Assembly (NCBI GenBank): GCA_012728655.1
Contig: JAAYEQ010000063.1
Location: 1 to 52,419, forward strand
DNA: 52,419 bases
Reading direction: 5' to 3'
Source: Syntrophomonadaceae bacterium
GTDB taxonomy: Bacteria; Bacillota; Syntrophomonadia; Syntrophomonadales; DTU052
This document shows, piece by piece, positions 1 to 8,934 of the stretch; within the stretch, counting starts at the first letter, position 1; every line of letters begins with the position of its first letter. Both the position numbers and the translations under genes were made by a program. The notes under the pieces are model-generated. The model was not told the origin of the DNA. It did no database searches and saw only the letters and a program-made list of their open reading frames with translations.

Positions 1-156
1 CTTTGCCACTGCTGGAAGGACCATCATCGGGCCAAATGTGGGTCAAATACGTTCTGCGGCCATTAACCTCAGCCAGTTATCTAATTGCTTGAGGTTGGAA
101 AAAACTATGCGGGAGTTTACCCACTTAATCTTGACAGGGACGAGTTTCAAAAATGA

Positions 157-185
157 TTGACAAATCCTATAGTTTTACTTATATT
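157..185 (+). promoter_or_regulatory. Sigma-A promoter of the feo region
   Basis: A perfect -35 box TTGACA (157-162) and the -10 box TATATT (180-185) are separated by exactly 17 bases. The predicted start of transcription is near 192, just before the DtxR-type palindrome at 197-210, so a bound repressor would block initiation or early elongation. No gene is visible in 1-156. Confidence 0.8.
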
Positions 186-196
186 TAATTTAAAAG

Positions 197-210
197 TTAG
201 TCTTACCTAA
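197..210. promoter_or_regulatory. DtxR/MntR-family operator upstream of dtxR-feoA
   Basis: TTAGTCTTACCTAA is an interrupted palindrome (TTAG...CTAA) of the kind bound by iron- or manganese-dependent DtxR-family repressors. It sits directly downstream of the predicted transcription start and 16 bases before the gene for such a repressor, which suggests autoregulation. A better copy lies at 939-952. Confidence 0.7.
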
Positions 211-226
211 CAATGAGGTGCGTTGA

Positions 227-919
227 ATGCCCAAGAAGTTGTCTCCGTCAATGCAGGACTACCTGGAAACGATACTGGACCTTTCCGCAACCGAAGACGA
301 GGTAAGGATTACCGACATTGCCAACCGGCTTAATATATCCAAAGCCAGCACCAACCAGGCGATAGGAGGGCTGGTGAAGCGCGGTATGGTAACGCACCCC
401 CATTACGGACCGGTGACCTTGACCGAAAAGGGAAGGTTGGAAGCGGAGAAGATCCGTTATCGCCACGATGTACTGAAAAAACTGTTGACTGACGTCATGA
501 AAGTGGATCCGGAAGTGGCGGAACGGGATGCCTGCTTGATGGAACATACCATCAGCCAGGAAACGTTAACCAAACTGGTTAGTTTTATGGAGAGTTATAC
601 CGCTGGAAAGGAGGAGACCGAAATGGCAGAGAAGGCGGGAAGCACAGCAAGCATTGAAAGCACAGAAAACGCCGAAAGCACAGAAAGCACCTATACCAAG
701 TTGAGCGATCTCATGGTGGGAACCAAAGGGATAATCAGAAAAATTGTTTCCGGCGGCAGCATTAAGAAGAGAATACTGGAAATGGGTCTTACCGTAGGAA
801 CCACAGTTGAAGTAAAGGGCGTAGCCCCCATGGGAGATCCAATTGATGTGCTGGTCAAAGGTTATCATCTGAGTCTTCGCAAAAAGGAAGCATCGTTAGT
901 CTTGGTTGAGGTAATATAA
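227..919 (+). CDS. DtxR-family metal-dependent repressor fused to a FeoA domain
   Basis: The 230-residue protein has an N-terminal winged-helix and dimerisation region typical of DtxR/IdeR/MntR regulators (about residues 5-130; helix-turn-helix near ITDIANRLNISKAS). A low-complexity Ser/Glu/Thr linker follows (about 132-156), then an SH3-like FeoA domain (about 157-230; KKRILEMGLTVG). FeoA domains normally assist the FeoB Fe(II) transporter. Fused to a repressor, the domain may help sense metal, as in IdeR-type proteins that end in an SH3-like domain. The ATG has a GAGGTG ribosome site. The gene lies directly before feoB, and DtxR-type palindromes flank it, so it most likely represses its own operon when iron is plentiful. 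That regulatory role is inference. Confidence 0.9.
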   Translation: MPKKLSPSMQDYLETILDLSATEDEVRITDIANRLNISKASTNQAIGGLVKRGMVTHPHYGPVTLTEKGRLEAEKIRYRHDVLKKLLTDVMKVDPEVAERDACLMEHTISQETLTKLVSFMESYTAGKEETEMAEKAGSTASIESTENAESTESTYTKLSDLMVGTKGIIRKIVSGGSIKKRILEMGLTVGTTVEVKGVAPMGDPIDVLVKGYHLSLRKKEASLVLVEVI

Positions 920-938
920 ATTTTATTTTGCGATAAAG

Positions 939-952
939 TTAGGTATTCCTAA
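939..952. promoter_or_regulatory. DtxR-family operator upstream of feoB
   Basis: TTAGGTATTCCTAA is a perfect five-base-arm palindrome (TTAGG/CCTAA), a closer match to the DtxR/IdeR box than the site at 197. It lies between the dtxR-feoA stop and the feoB start, so feoB probably has separate iron control in addition to readthrough from the upstream promoter. Confidence 0.75.
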
Positions 953-970
953 CAATCGGGAGGGTTGTCC

Positions 971-3034
971 ATGAGCATTATGCCGGGAAAAAAGCCGGAG
1001 TGTCAGCAAAGACCGGCCCCCGTTACCGTGGCGGTAGCGGGGAATCCCAACAGCGGCAAGACTTCAATTTTCAATAATCTAACCGGGTCCCACCAGCAGG
1101 TGGGCAACTGGCCGGGGGTTACGGTGACCAAGAAGGAAGGCCAGTTGGTGATGGGGTCTACCAAGGCCCGGATTGTTGATCTGCCGGGAATCTACAGCCT
1201 GGGAGCTTACAGTGAAGATGAAATGGTAGCCCTGGATTACATCCTGAGCGGGGAGCCGGATGTAATCATTGATGTTGTGGATGCGGGGAACATAGAGCGC
1301 AACCTCTATCTTACCACCCAAATACTGGAGGCGGGCGGGAATATCGTCATTGCTTTGAATATGCTGGATGAGGCCAGGAGACAGAACATCCGGATTGACA
1401 TACCCGCTCTGGCCAGGCGATTGGGGGTTCCAGTGGTACCGACGGTTGCCCGACTGCAGCAGGGGATGAAGGAACTGGTGGATGCTGTGCGAGAAGCGGC
1501 GAAGGTTTCCAACCCCAAACCGTTTCGCATCTACTACGGAGAACTGATTGAAGCCGAATTGGAGGCCTTAGAGGAACTGGTGAAAACGGTTCCGGAATTA
1601 ACGGCCCGTTTTCATCCCCGCTATGTAGCGGTCAAACTCCTGGAGGGCGAAGATTGGCTGCATAAGAAGATTGAGACCCTGGACGGAGATACCGGGAAAC
1701 GCCTGATGACGGCAGCCGGCGACAGCATTAACCGTCTGAAAATGCATTACGGGGACGACCTTGATTCCGCGCTGATCGAACAGCGGTACCGTTTTATTGC
1801 CGACCTCTTAAAGGGAGTTGTGACCAGAGCTGAGGACACGAAGAAAAAAGATACGGTTACCGAAGCTATTGACAGAGTGGTGCTCAATCGCTACCTGGGA
1901 ATCCCGATATTCCTCCTGGTGATGTATGGGATGTTCCAGATCACCTTTACCCTGGGCAGTCCATTGAGCGATATGATCGATGCCTTCTTTGCCTGGTTGG
2001 GAGGTTGGGCGGCAGGAGTAATAAGCAACCCGCTGATGTCTTCGCTTATCGTGGATGCAGTGATCGGCGGGGTGGGATCGGTTCTGGTATTTGTGCCTCC
2101 CATCTTCCTGTTGTTCCTCATAATATCCATATTGGAGGACAGCGGTTACATGGCAAGAGCCGCCTATATAATGGACCGGTTCATGCAGAACCTGGGATTG
2201 CACGGCCGCTCTTTTATTCCGCTGCTGATCGGGTTTGGCTGTAACGTGCCCGCGGTAATGGCGGCTCGTACCCTGGAAAACAAAGGGGACCGGCTGACTA
2301 CGATTCTAATCGCACCCTTGATGTCATGTGCGGCGCGGCTTCCGGTTTATGTTCTGTTTGTCGGGATCTTTTTCACCGCCTATCAGGGCTTGGTGCTGTT
2401 CTCACTGTATTTCCTGGGCATTATGCTGGCAATTATTGCCGCCCATTTGTTTAAGAAGGTCCTGTTTAAGGGGGAAGAGGCCCCGTTTATACTGGAGATC
2501 CCACCTTACCGCATCCCGACCCTGAAAACGGCTCTGCTGCATATGTGGCAGCGGGGGAGTCAATTCCTGAAAAAGGCGGGAACCATAATCTTTGCGGCGG
2601 TGGTCCTGGTGTGGGCTATGTCCATTCTGCCGTGGGGTGTGGAATATGCCAGCCGAGATAGCCTCATGGGTATGCTGGGAGGTTGGCTGGCCCCGGTTTT
2701 TGAACCGTTGGGGTTTGGCACTTGGCAGGCGGCTTCGGCTCTCATCTTCGGCCTGCTGGCCAAAGAGATAGTGGTGGGAACCCTGGCCGTGGTCTACGGC
2801 GTCGGCGAAGCCGGTCTGGCGGCTACTATTTCCAGTGTTTTCACTCCCTTGAGCGCGTTCAGCTTTATGGTCATGGTGCTGGTATACAGCCCGTGTGTGG
2901 CCACCATTGCCGCCATCAGACGCGAAACCGACTCCCGCGGGTGGACTGCTTTCGCCATCGGTTACAGTCTGGTATTGGGATGGTTGCTGGCCTTTGCGGT
3001 ATACCAGGGTGGAAAACTGCTTGGTTTAGGATAG
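971..3034 (+). CDS. feoB: Ferrous iron transport protein B (FeoB)
   Basis: FeoB is the G-protein-coupled inner-membrane Fe(II) importer. The cytosolic GTPase domain shows G1 GNPNSGKT (residues 24-31), G3 DLPGIYSL and G4 NMLDE. A helical linker follows, then a multi-pass membrane part with the conserved gate motifs [16 protein letters not shown] and [13 protein letters not shown] and a C-terminal core ending in [10 protein letters not shown]. Length is 687 residues, normal for a FeoB. I choose ATG 971 because the GGGAGG site ends seven bases before it; an in-frame TTG at 965 would sit almost on the ribosome site. It follows a repressor fused to FeoA and precedes a small FeoB-associated protein, so the iron system is complete. 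Confidence 0.97.
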   Translation: MSIMPGKKPECQQRPAPVTVAVAGNPNSGKTSIFNNLTGSHQQVGNWPGVTVTKKEGQLVMGSTKARIVDLPGIYSLGAYSEDEMVALDYILSGEPDVIIDVVDAGNIERNLYLTTQILEAGGNIVIALNMLDEARRQNIRIDIPALARRLGVPVVPTVARLQQGMKELVDAVREAAKVSNPKPFRIYYGELIEAELEALEELVKTVPELTARFHPRYVAVKLLEGEDWLHKKIETLDGDTGKRLMTAAGDSINRLKMHYGDDLDSALIEQRYRFIADLLKGVVTRAEDTKKKDTVTEAIDRVVLNRYLGIPIFLLVMYGMFQITFTLGSPLSDMIDAFFAWLGGWAAGVISNPLMSSLIVDAVIGGVGSVLVFVPPIFLLFLIISILEDSGYMARAAYIMDRFMQNLGLHGRSFIPLLIGFGCNVPAVMAARTLENKGDRLTTILIAPLMSCAARLPVYVLFVGIFFTAYQGLVLFSLYFLGIMLAIIAAHLFKKVLFKGEEAPFILEIPPYRIPTLKTALLHMWQRGSQFLKKAGTIIFAAVVLVWAMSILPWGVEYASRDSLMGMLGGWLAPVFEPLGFGTWQAASALIFGLLAKEIVVGTLAVVYGVGEAGLAATISSVFTPLSAFSFMVMVLVYSPCVATIAAIRRETDSRGWTAFAIGYSLVLGWLLAFAVYQGGKLLGLG

Positions 3035-3054
3035 TTTGAAGGGAGGGTTATCAG

Positions 3055-3234
3055 ATGGAAACCGTTATTATCTTAATTATAGGGGCACTGGCTTTGTTTC
3101 TGATTATAAAAAGAGTGTTTTCACGAGCCGGCGGTCCCGGCGATTGCGATGCGCCCTGCAATTGCGGCTGTTCGGATTATTCATGCACATACAACACGAG
3201 CCAGAGGGCTGAGGCGACGGATTCGAACCAATAG
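3055..3234 (+). CDS. FeoB-associated Cys-rich membrane protein
   Basis: A 59-codon gene begins at ATG 3055, ten bases after a GGGAGGG ribosome site and 20 bases after feoB. The protein has one N-terminal membrane helix (about residues 3-19, rich in Ile/Leu), a short basic stretch (KRVFSR), then a cluster of cysteines (CDAPCNCGCSDYSC). This is the layout of the FeoB-associated Cys-rich membrane protein family (PF12669) found beside feoB in Firmicutes and other anaerobes. Its role is unproven; the cysteines could bind Fe(II) or an FeS cluster during transport. Identification rests on layout and position. Confidence 0.85.
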   Translation: METVIILIIGALALFLIIKRVFSRAGGPGDCDAPCNCGCSDYSCTYNTSQRAEATDSNQ

Positions 3235-3689
3235 AACCAAAACAGGTGCCGGCAAAGCTGTTGAGCAGGCAACGGCAGGGGGACGGATTGGGACAATTAG
3301 ATAGAAACGAACGAGAGAGTCGAATTATCGGAGGAGGAGAGCAGAGAACGGCGGATTTTGACCAAGTAGAATCAGAACGGGAACCGACAGGGGGAGCACT
3401 GCAGAGTGCTCCCCCTGTCTGATCCTGGACCAGAAAAAGTCTTCGTGGGAAGAGTAGAGGTCGGTTACCGGGTTTGACTGCTCCATAACCGGCCCCGGGT
3501 GCAGCTCCAAAAAACTTGACAGCGTGCGACCTTCCCTGTTTGCTCTTGCCTGGGATGCCACAGATATCCTTGGCTGTAAACGGGATTTCCCGAGTAAAGA
3601 AGGGGCAACCAGATAAGAATAATGAAAGAGCACTTTCGATGTGCAAGGGGGAAGGCAGTTTCAAACCATAGTGTGAAGGAGGTGTGACT
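3235..3689 (+). other. Non-coding interval after the feo genes
   Basis: About 450 bases hold no convincing gene. Open frames on the minus strand here have no ribosome site and no recognisable protein. The main structure is the strong hairpin at 3386-3419. An AAGGAGG site at its right end belongs to the gene starting at 3690. Confidence 0.6.
3386..3419. terminator. Strong hairpin, possible end of the feo transcript
   Basis: GACAGGGGGAGCACT (3386-3400) and AGTGCTCCCCCTGTC (3405-3419) form a perfect 15-bp stem around a GCAG loop. No T run follows on either strand, so it may be a transcript-stabilising or bidirectional hairpin and not a classical intrinsic terminator. Confidence 0.5.
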
Positions 3690-4013
3690 TTGGCCAGAGC
3701 GGAGATTGAGGGGGGAGTAATTGCCACCCCGGTTCCCATTACCGCCGGTGAATCGGTGCACATCATTTATACCGGCCTTTTGTCGCAACATGGGGCGGAT
3801 CGAGTTTTCCTGCATGCAGGGTACGGTCCCAACCATAATTGGACCAAGGTGCATGAATATGAAATGACTCCCAGCAAATGGGGCTGGGAAGCGGTAATTG
3901 ATATAGAGGATGAGAGCCGGTTTAATTTCTGTTTTCGCGACAGTGCCAACAACTGGGACAATAATAACGGCCGCAATTGGAGCTATCAGATCCATAACGG
4001 GCGCCTCTCCTAA
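3690..4013 (+). CDS. Stand-alone carbohydrate-binding protein (CBM25-like)
   Basis: This 107-residue protein consists almost wholly of a beta-sandwich domain resembling CBM25, the starch/glycogen-binding modules seen on amylases and starch synthases: VHIIYTGLLSQHGADRVFLHAGYG, the Trp-rich NHNWTKVHEYEM and KWGWEAVIDI, and FNFCFRDSANNWDNNNGRNWSY. There is no signal peptide and no catalytic part. The TTG at 3690 is chosen because AAGGAGG ends seven bases before it; a GTG at 3684 is too close. It precedes a cluster of glycosyltransferases with glgA, so it may tether or regulate glycogen enzymes. That role is inference. Confidence 0.75.
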   Translation: MARAEIEGGVIATPVPITAGESVHIIYTGLLSQHGADRVFLHAGYGPNHNWTKVHEYEMTPSKWGWEAVIDIEDESRFNFCFRDSANNWDNNNGRNWSYQIHNGRLS

Positions 4014-4056
4014 CCCCGATTAGAGGCCACGGCTTTCAGAATTATAATTTGACGGT

Positions 4057-4090
4057 AAAAAGCTCATTCTATGGAATGAGCTTTTTCGTT
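4057..4090 (+). terminator. Intrinsic terminator after the CBM25-like gene
   Basis: AAAAAGCTCATTC and GAATGAGCTTTTT form a 13-bp stem with loop TATG, ending in a T run. It separates the small carbohydrate-binding gene from the glycosyltransferase at 4105, whose own ribosome site follows directly. Confidence 0.9.
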
Positions 4091-4104
4091 ACAGGAGGAA
4101 TGCT

Positions 4105-5364
4105 ATGAGAGTCGCCATGCTTACCTGGGAGTACCCTCCCCGGATAGTGGGAGGCCTGGCTATGCACGTTTACGATTTGTCAGCCGCTCTCGCCCGCAGC
4201 GGGATGGATGTGACGGTGATAACCGTAAATGATCAGGGATTGGCGGAAAGGGAAGTATTGGATGGGGTCAAAGTCATACGGGTGTACCCGTACGACCTGC
4301 CTTCCCGGGATATCGTCAACTGGGCGGTCCAGTTTAATGTAGCCATGCTGGAAAAGGCGGTTCAGGAAATCAATCGAGAGGGACCGTTTCATATAGTTCA
4401 TGCCCATGACTGGCTGGTGGCCTATGCCGGCCGGGCTTTGAAACACTCTTATCAGGTACCCCTGATTGCTACGATCCACGCTACCGAACACGGGCGCAAT
4501 AACGGGCTTCATAATGATGTCCAGCGCGACATCAGCAACATCGAGTGGTGGTTAACCTATGAAGCCTGGAAAGTCATCTGCTGTTCCAGGTATATGGTCG
4601 ATGAATTAAGCCGGGTTTTTAACCTTCCCCGGGATAAGATGGTACACATTCCCAATGGTGTTCACGCGGAACGGTTCAGGGATCGGCAGGTACCGGCCGA
4701 TTTCAAAAACCGATTCGCTCTCCCCCACGAGAAGATCATTTATTACATCGGTCGGCTGGTGCGGGAGAAGGGGGTTCAGGTGCTGATTGATGCGGCTTTT
4801 AAGATACTCGCCCATGAACCTGATGCCAAGTTTGTTATCGCCGGTACCGGCCCTTATGAGAACTACCTCCGCAACAAAGCCCGTGATATGGGTCTGGGCG
4901 ACAAGATGTTCTTTACCGGTTACCTCAGCAACGATGACCGCGATATGCTCTACCTGACAGCCAGCGTTGCCGTCTTTCCCAGCCTTTACGAACCTTTTGG
5001 CATCGTGGCCTTGGAGGCCATGGCCGCGGGTACGCCGGTGGTGGTATCGGACAGCGGAGGTCTGGCCGAGATCGTGAAGCATGAGGAGGATGGGTTGCAT
5101 GCCATAACCGGTTCCGCCAGTTCTCTGGCCGACCAGATATTGAGGGTATTGAAGAACGATTTCCTGGCCAAAAAGCTCCGGGATAATGCGCTGCAGAAGA
5201 TCAAAACCATGTATGACTGGCGGGTAATTGCCAGAAAGACCGCCGAAGTATATGATGCGGTGGTTCGGGAAAACTCTGCCCGATGGCGGGACGCGGGCCG
5301 TATATCCTGGATACCGTCACGTTCCAAAAAGTACGACTACCGGGGCAAGGGGGTGATCAGTTGA
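4105..5364 (+). CDS. Glycosyltransferase family 4 (glycogen synthase-like)
   Basis: A 419-residue GT-B glycosyltransferase. The N-terminal domain opens with [20 protein letters not shown], the glycine-rich acceptor loop typical of GT4 starch/glycogen synthase-like enzymes. The C-terminal nucleotide-sugar domain has [18 protein letters not shown] and the retaining-enzyme E-x7-E signature in [19 protein letters not shown]. The donor could be ADP-glucose, UDP-glucose or GDP-mannose; sequence alone does not decide. A perfect AGGAGG precedes ATG 4105. The stop overlaps the next start (TTGA at 5361), so it is translationally coupled to the nucleotidyltransferase fusion, which suggests that protein supplies its donor sugar. 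Confidence 0.88.
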   Translation: MRVAMLTWEYPPRIVGGLAMHVYDLSAALARSGMDVTVITVNDQGLAEREVLDGVKVIRVYPYDLPSRDIVNWAVQFNVAMLEKAVQEINREGPFHIVHAHDWLVAYAGRALKHSYQVPLIATIHATEHGRNNGLHNDVQRDISNIEWWLTYEAWKVICCSRYMVDELSRVFNLPRDKMVHIPNGVHAERFRDRQVPADFKNRFALPHEKIIYYIGRLVREKGVQVLIDAAFKILAHEPDAKFVIAGTGPYENYLRNKARDMGLGDKMFFTGYLSNDDRDMLYLTASVAVFPSLYEPFGIVALEAMAAGTPVVVSDSGGLAEIVKHEEDGLHAITGSASSLADQILRVLKNDFLAKKLRDNALQKIKTMYDWRVIARKTAEVYDAVVRENSARWRDAGRISWIPSRSKKYDYRGKGVIS

Positions 5365-7802
5365 AGGCGGTTGTGATGGCAGGCGGCGAAGGAACCCGCC
5401 TAAGACCACTGACCTGCAACATACCCAAACCGATGATGCCGGTGTTTGACAAGCCGGTTATGGAGTACAGCCTCGAATTATTGAAGAAGTACGGTATCAA
5501 GGATATAGCGGTCACCCTGCAGTATTTGCCCGAAGCGGTTGAGGGGTATTTTCGGGACGGCCGGGATAGGGGCCTGAATATCAGATACTTTGTTGAGGAT
5601 ACCCCGCTTGGAACCGCAGGCAGTGTCAAGAATGCCGAAGAATTCCTGGATGAAACCTTCATAGTTATCAGCGGTGACGCCCTGACTGATTTTCCGCTCG
5701 ATGAGGCCTTCGAATTCCACCGTTCCCGGGGAGCCCTGGCGACTCTGGTGCTGACCAGGGTGGAATCACCACTGGAATATGGTTTGGTGCTTACCGATCG
5801 GGAAGGACGTATACGGCGCTTCCTGGAGAAGCCTTCCTGGGGGGAAGTGTTCAGCGATACGGTTAACACCGGGATCTACATCCTGGAACCGGAAGCCCTG
5901 CAGTATATAAAACCGGGAACCCGGTTCGACTTTTCCCGGGACCTGTTTCCCTTTTTCCTGGCTCAGGGCAAGGCCCTTTACGGGTGCATTTTGCAGGGAT
6001 ACTGGTGCGATATCGGAAACTGCCGGCAGTACCGTCAGGTTCATATTGATATTCTGGACGGGAAGGTGAAAGTGGATATCCCAGGAGAGCGGGAAGGCAA
6101 CATCATAATTGGGACAGGCAGCCATATTGCTCCCGGGGTTAGCCTGGAAGGTCCCCTTTACCTTGGCGCCAACTCCTATGTTGCTGCCGGTGCCCGCATC
6201 CTGGCCTACACAGTACTGGGACAGGGGACCCTGGTGGAGTTGAATGCCTCGATCAAGAGGTCGGTGATCGGTCAGGATTCCCTTATCGGTCCCGGGGTCG
6301 AGATCAGAGGGGCCATCCTGGGGACAGGGGTTCGGGCCAAGAACCGGAGTTCAATTTTTGAAGGCGCCGTCATCGGCGACCGGACGGTGATCGAGGAAGA
6401 CGCGGTAATTAAACCCGAGGTCAAGATATGGCCGCAGAAGGTGATTGAAGCCGGTTCGGTAGTGGGGGAGAGTGTGGTCTGGTCGGAAAGAGTACCCCGC
6501 AGCCTCTTCACCCGCCGCGGGATTGTCGGTGACGTTAACGGACAACTGGCGCCGGAGCGGCTGGCGCAGTTGGGAAGGGCCATTGGAAGCCTCCTGCCGC
6601 TGGATTCAAGAGTGGTGGTGGGATACGACTGGTCGATACCCGGCCGCATGGCCAAACAGTCCCTGGAAGCCGGGCTCATGGCGTCCGGGCTGGAGGTTTT
6701 CGACATCGGACGGGTTCCGGTGACCGCTTTTCGCTATGCTACCAGTGAGTTGAAGGGCCGGCAGGGGTTTCACCTGATGTCCAGGGGGGACCAACTGCAG
6801 GTCAAGATCGTCAACCAGCAGGGGATCGACCTCACGAAATCCGAAGAACGCAGTATAGAAAACCTCCTCAACCGGGAGGAGTACCGCCCGATTGCGGCCG
6901 AGCGGATGCGGGAGCCCCAATACGTCCCGGATATGGTAAGGGCCTATCTTAACAGTATTATCCGGGAGGTTGATACCGGACTGATAGCCCGTCAACGGTT
7001 CCGGGTAGCCGTGGGTGCCGACAGCGGCGGGCTTACCGATCTGGCGGTGAAGCTGCTGGACCGGATCGACTGTGATGTGGTCCGGGTGGATGGCGGCAGT
7101 TCCCGGTCAACATTTGACGGGGATGCAGAGATGGCCGTGGACCACCTGGCCTCCGCCAGTTCCCGAGCGGGAGCGGATCTGGGCATCTACCTGGTTGACG
7201 GTGGTCAGCAACTGTGTCTCATATCACCGCAGGGGCGGGTGATAAGGGACGAGTATATGCTGGCGGTTATTTCTCTGCTTTTTGCCGAACGTTACGGTGC
7301 TGTTTACCTGCCGACCGATGCTCCTCTGATTATCGAACGCTTTGCCAGGCAGATGGGGAAAGAGGTAAGGAGAACCCGAGCGGCGTCCGGTGAATTCATG
7401 AGCGAGCTGGTTGCGGGCGGTGAATGGGAACAGCTCCGATTCTACTGGGACGGATTTTACCTCGCAGCCAAGCTGCTGGAGCAGATGGCCCGCCTGGATG
7501 CGGATCTGGATGAACTGCTGACCGGGCTGCCCCTGTTCTTCTATGACAAACGAGAGCTTCCGGTTTCCTGGAGACAGAAGGGCATGGTAATACGGCGCCT
7601 CGCGGAGACTTCCCCCGACAGCGAGGTCCAGGAACTTGAAGGGATCCGGTTGCGGAGTGAAGCGGGGAGCAGTCTCATCCTGCCCGATGAGGACCGTCCC
7701 ATCTGCCGGATTTACTCGGAGGCTTTCTCTCAGGAAATAGCGCAATCCCTGAGCGAATTTTGTGTTGAGACCATAAAGAAGATATGTCAGGAAAAGGAAT
7801 AA
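5361..7802 (+). CDS. Sugar-phosphate nucleotidyltransferase fused to a degenerate phosphomannomutase domain
   Basis: An 813-residue protein. Residues 1-235 are a nucleotidyltransferase ([28 protein letters not shown]), probably mannose-1-phosphate guanylyltransferase or glucose-1-phosphate type. Residues about 245-385 are left-handed beta-helix repeats. Residues about 405-813 have the phosphohexomutase fold, including [15 protein letters not shown] near the end. The mutase part lacks the usual phosphoserine loop TASHNP (here MSRGDQ, about residue 472) and the metal site DGDADR (here VDGGQQ, about residue 611), so it is probably inactive as a mutase. The TTG start at 5361 has an AAGGGGG site and overlaps the upstream stop; open frame further upstream is not used. 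Related fusions are known in cyanobacteria and Firmicutes. Confidence 0.88.
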   Translation: MKAVVMAGGEGTRLRPLTCNIPKPMMPVFDKPVMEYSLELLKKYGIKDIAVTLQYLPEAVEGYFRDGRDRGLNIRYFVEDTPLGTAGSVKNAEEFLDETFIVISGDALTDFPLDEAFEFHRSRGALATLVLTRVESPLEYGLVLTDREGRIRRFLEKPSWGEVFSDTVNTGIYILEPEALQYIKPGTRFDFSRDLFPFFLAQGKALYGCILQGYWCDIGNCRQYRQVHIDILDGKVKVDIPGEREGNIIIGTGSHIAPGVSLEGPLYLGANSYVAAGARILAYTVLGQGTLVELNASIKRSVIGQDSLIGPGVEIRGAILGTGVRAKNRSSIFEGAVIGDRTVIEEDAVIKPEVKIWPQKVIEAGSVVGESVVWSERVPRSLFTRRGIVGDVNGQLAPERLAQLGRAIGSLLPLDSRVVVGYDWSIPGRMAKQSLEAGLMASGLEVFDIGRVPVTAFRYATSELKGRQGFHLMSRGDQLQVKIVNQQGIDLTKSEERSIENLLNREEYRPIAAERMREPQYVPDMVRAYLNSIIREVDTGLIARQRFRVAVGADSGGLTDLAVKLLDRIDCDVVRVDGGSSRSTFDGDAEMAVDHLASASSRAGADLGIYLVDGGQQLCLISPQGRVIRDEYMLAVISLLFAERYGAVYLPTDAPLIIERFARQMGKEVRRTRAASGEFMSELVAGGEWEQLRFYWDGFYLAAKLLEQMARLDADLDELLTGLPLFFYDKRELPVSWRQKGMVIRRLAETSPDSEVQELEGIRLRSEAGSSLILPDEDRPICRIYSEAFSQEIAQSLSEFCVETIKKICQEKE

Positions 7803-7871
7803 TCTGCGGGGGATAGATTTACACGATCTACCCATGCTAAAGAATGAGTACCCGGTATAGGAGGTAGAAAC

Positions 7872-8867
7872 ATGCCTGAGTTAAGGCAGGAGCCGCTTAG
7901 CGGGCGGTGGGTCATAATATCGACCGAGCGCGCCAAAAGACCTCATGATTTTAAGCCCAGACCGATTGCATCCCATGCCGACGACTGCGTGTTCTGTGCC
8001 GGCAATGAAGAAAAAACTCCGCCCGAGATATGGGCGTACCGTTCACCGGGCACCGGCCGGGACCAGCCGGGATGGTGGGTGCGAACCATTCCCAACAAGT
8101 TCCCGGCTCTTGGAATCGAGGGGGAATTGAATGAAAGGGCGGATGGTCTTTATAAAACTCTCAACGGCATCGGCGCCCATGAGGTGATTGTTGAGACTCC
8201 CAACCACCAGGTGGAGTTCTTTCATCACCCGGTCCAGCAAATAGAAGAGATCATCAGGATGTGGCGGGACCGTTACCTGGACCTGCGTCAGGATAAAAGG
8301 CTGAAATACATTCTGGTATTCAAGAATGAAGGCCCGGAAGCCGGGGCGTCGCTGGAACACGCCCACAGTCAGTTGGTGGCTCTGCCTCTTCTGCCCAAGG
8401 CGGTAGAGGAGGAAATCGCGGGACTCAAGAGGCATCTGGGGGCCACCAACCGTTGTCTGTTCTGTGATATTGTTTACCGGGAAAGCCGGGCCGGGACAAG
8501 AATAGTGGCCGAATCCGACACCATGCTGGCTTTCTGTCCCTATGCCTCCCGTTTTCCCTTTGAGACCTGGATCATTCCCAAACGGCATGAACCTGATTTC
8601 GGTCTGATTCCGGAGAACGAGGTTCATGATCTGGGAATAACCCTAAGAGAGGTTTTGGTCAAGTTTTCTATGGCCCTGGGCAGTGCCCCCTATAACCTTC
8701 TGCTCCACTCCACACCGGTTAATGTGGATATCGGGGTGTCCTATCACTGGCATATAGAAATCCTTCCGCGTTTGACCAAGACCGCGGGTTTCGAGTTCGG
8801 TACGGACATTTTTATCAATCCCACCCCTCCGGAGGTGGCAGCCGAGTCCCTGCGGGGTTATCACTGA
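7872..8867 (+). CDS. galT: Galactose-1-phosphate uridylyltransferase family protein
   Basis: This 331-residue HIT-superfamily nucleotidylyltransferase has a zinc-type CxxC (CVFCAGNEEKTPPE, about residue 37), the active-site histidine motif HAHSQ (about 162-166) where the histidine carries the nucleotidyl intermediate, and a second CxxC (CLFCDIVY). GalT swaps UMP between UDP-glucose and galactose-1-phosphate. Homologues in this compact group can instead act on ADP-glucose, which would fit the glycogen setting, so the exact substrate is uncertain. ATG 7872 follows AGGAGG. The gene lies 69 bases after the nucleotidyltransferase fusion and before glgA, likely in one operon. Confidence 0.88.
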   Translation: MPELRQEPLSGRWVIISTERAKRPHDFKPRPIASHADDCVFCAGNEEKTPPEIWAYRSPGTGRDQPGWWVRTIPNKFPALGIEGELNERADGLYKTLNGIGAHEVIVETPNHQVEFFHHPVQQIEEIIRMWRDRYLDLRQDKRLKYILVFKNEGPEAGASLEHAHSQLVALPLLPKAVEEEIAGLKRHLGATNRCLFCDIVYRESRAGTRIVAESDTMLAFCPYASRFPFETWIIPKRHEPDFGLIPENEVHDLGITLREVLVKFSMALGSAPYNLLLHSTPVNVDIGVSYHWHIEILPRLTKTAGFEFGTDIFINPTPPEVAAESLRGYH

Positions 8868-8934
8868 TTACGCCGGGACCGGGGCAAAACCTGCGTTGAT
8901 TTTCGAGGCCTGGAAAGGAGCGATTTGTGAGTAG

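Noticed and set aside
3104-3995. Minus-strand open frames in the feo downstream region
   Set aside because: They overlap the Cys-rich FeoB partner and the CBM25-like gene, have odd composition and no ribosome site.
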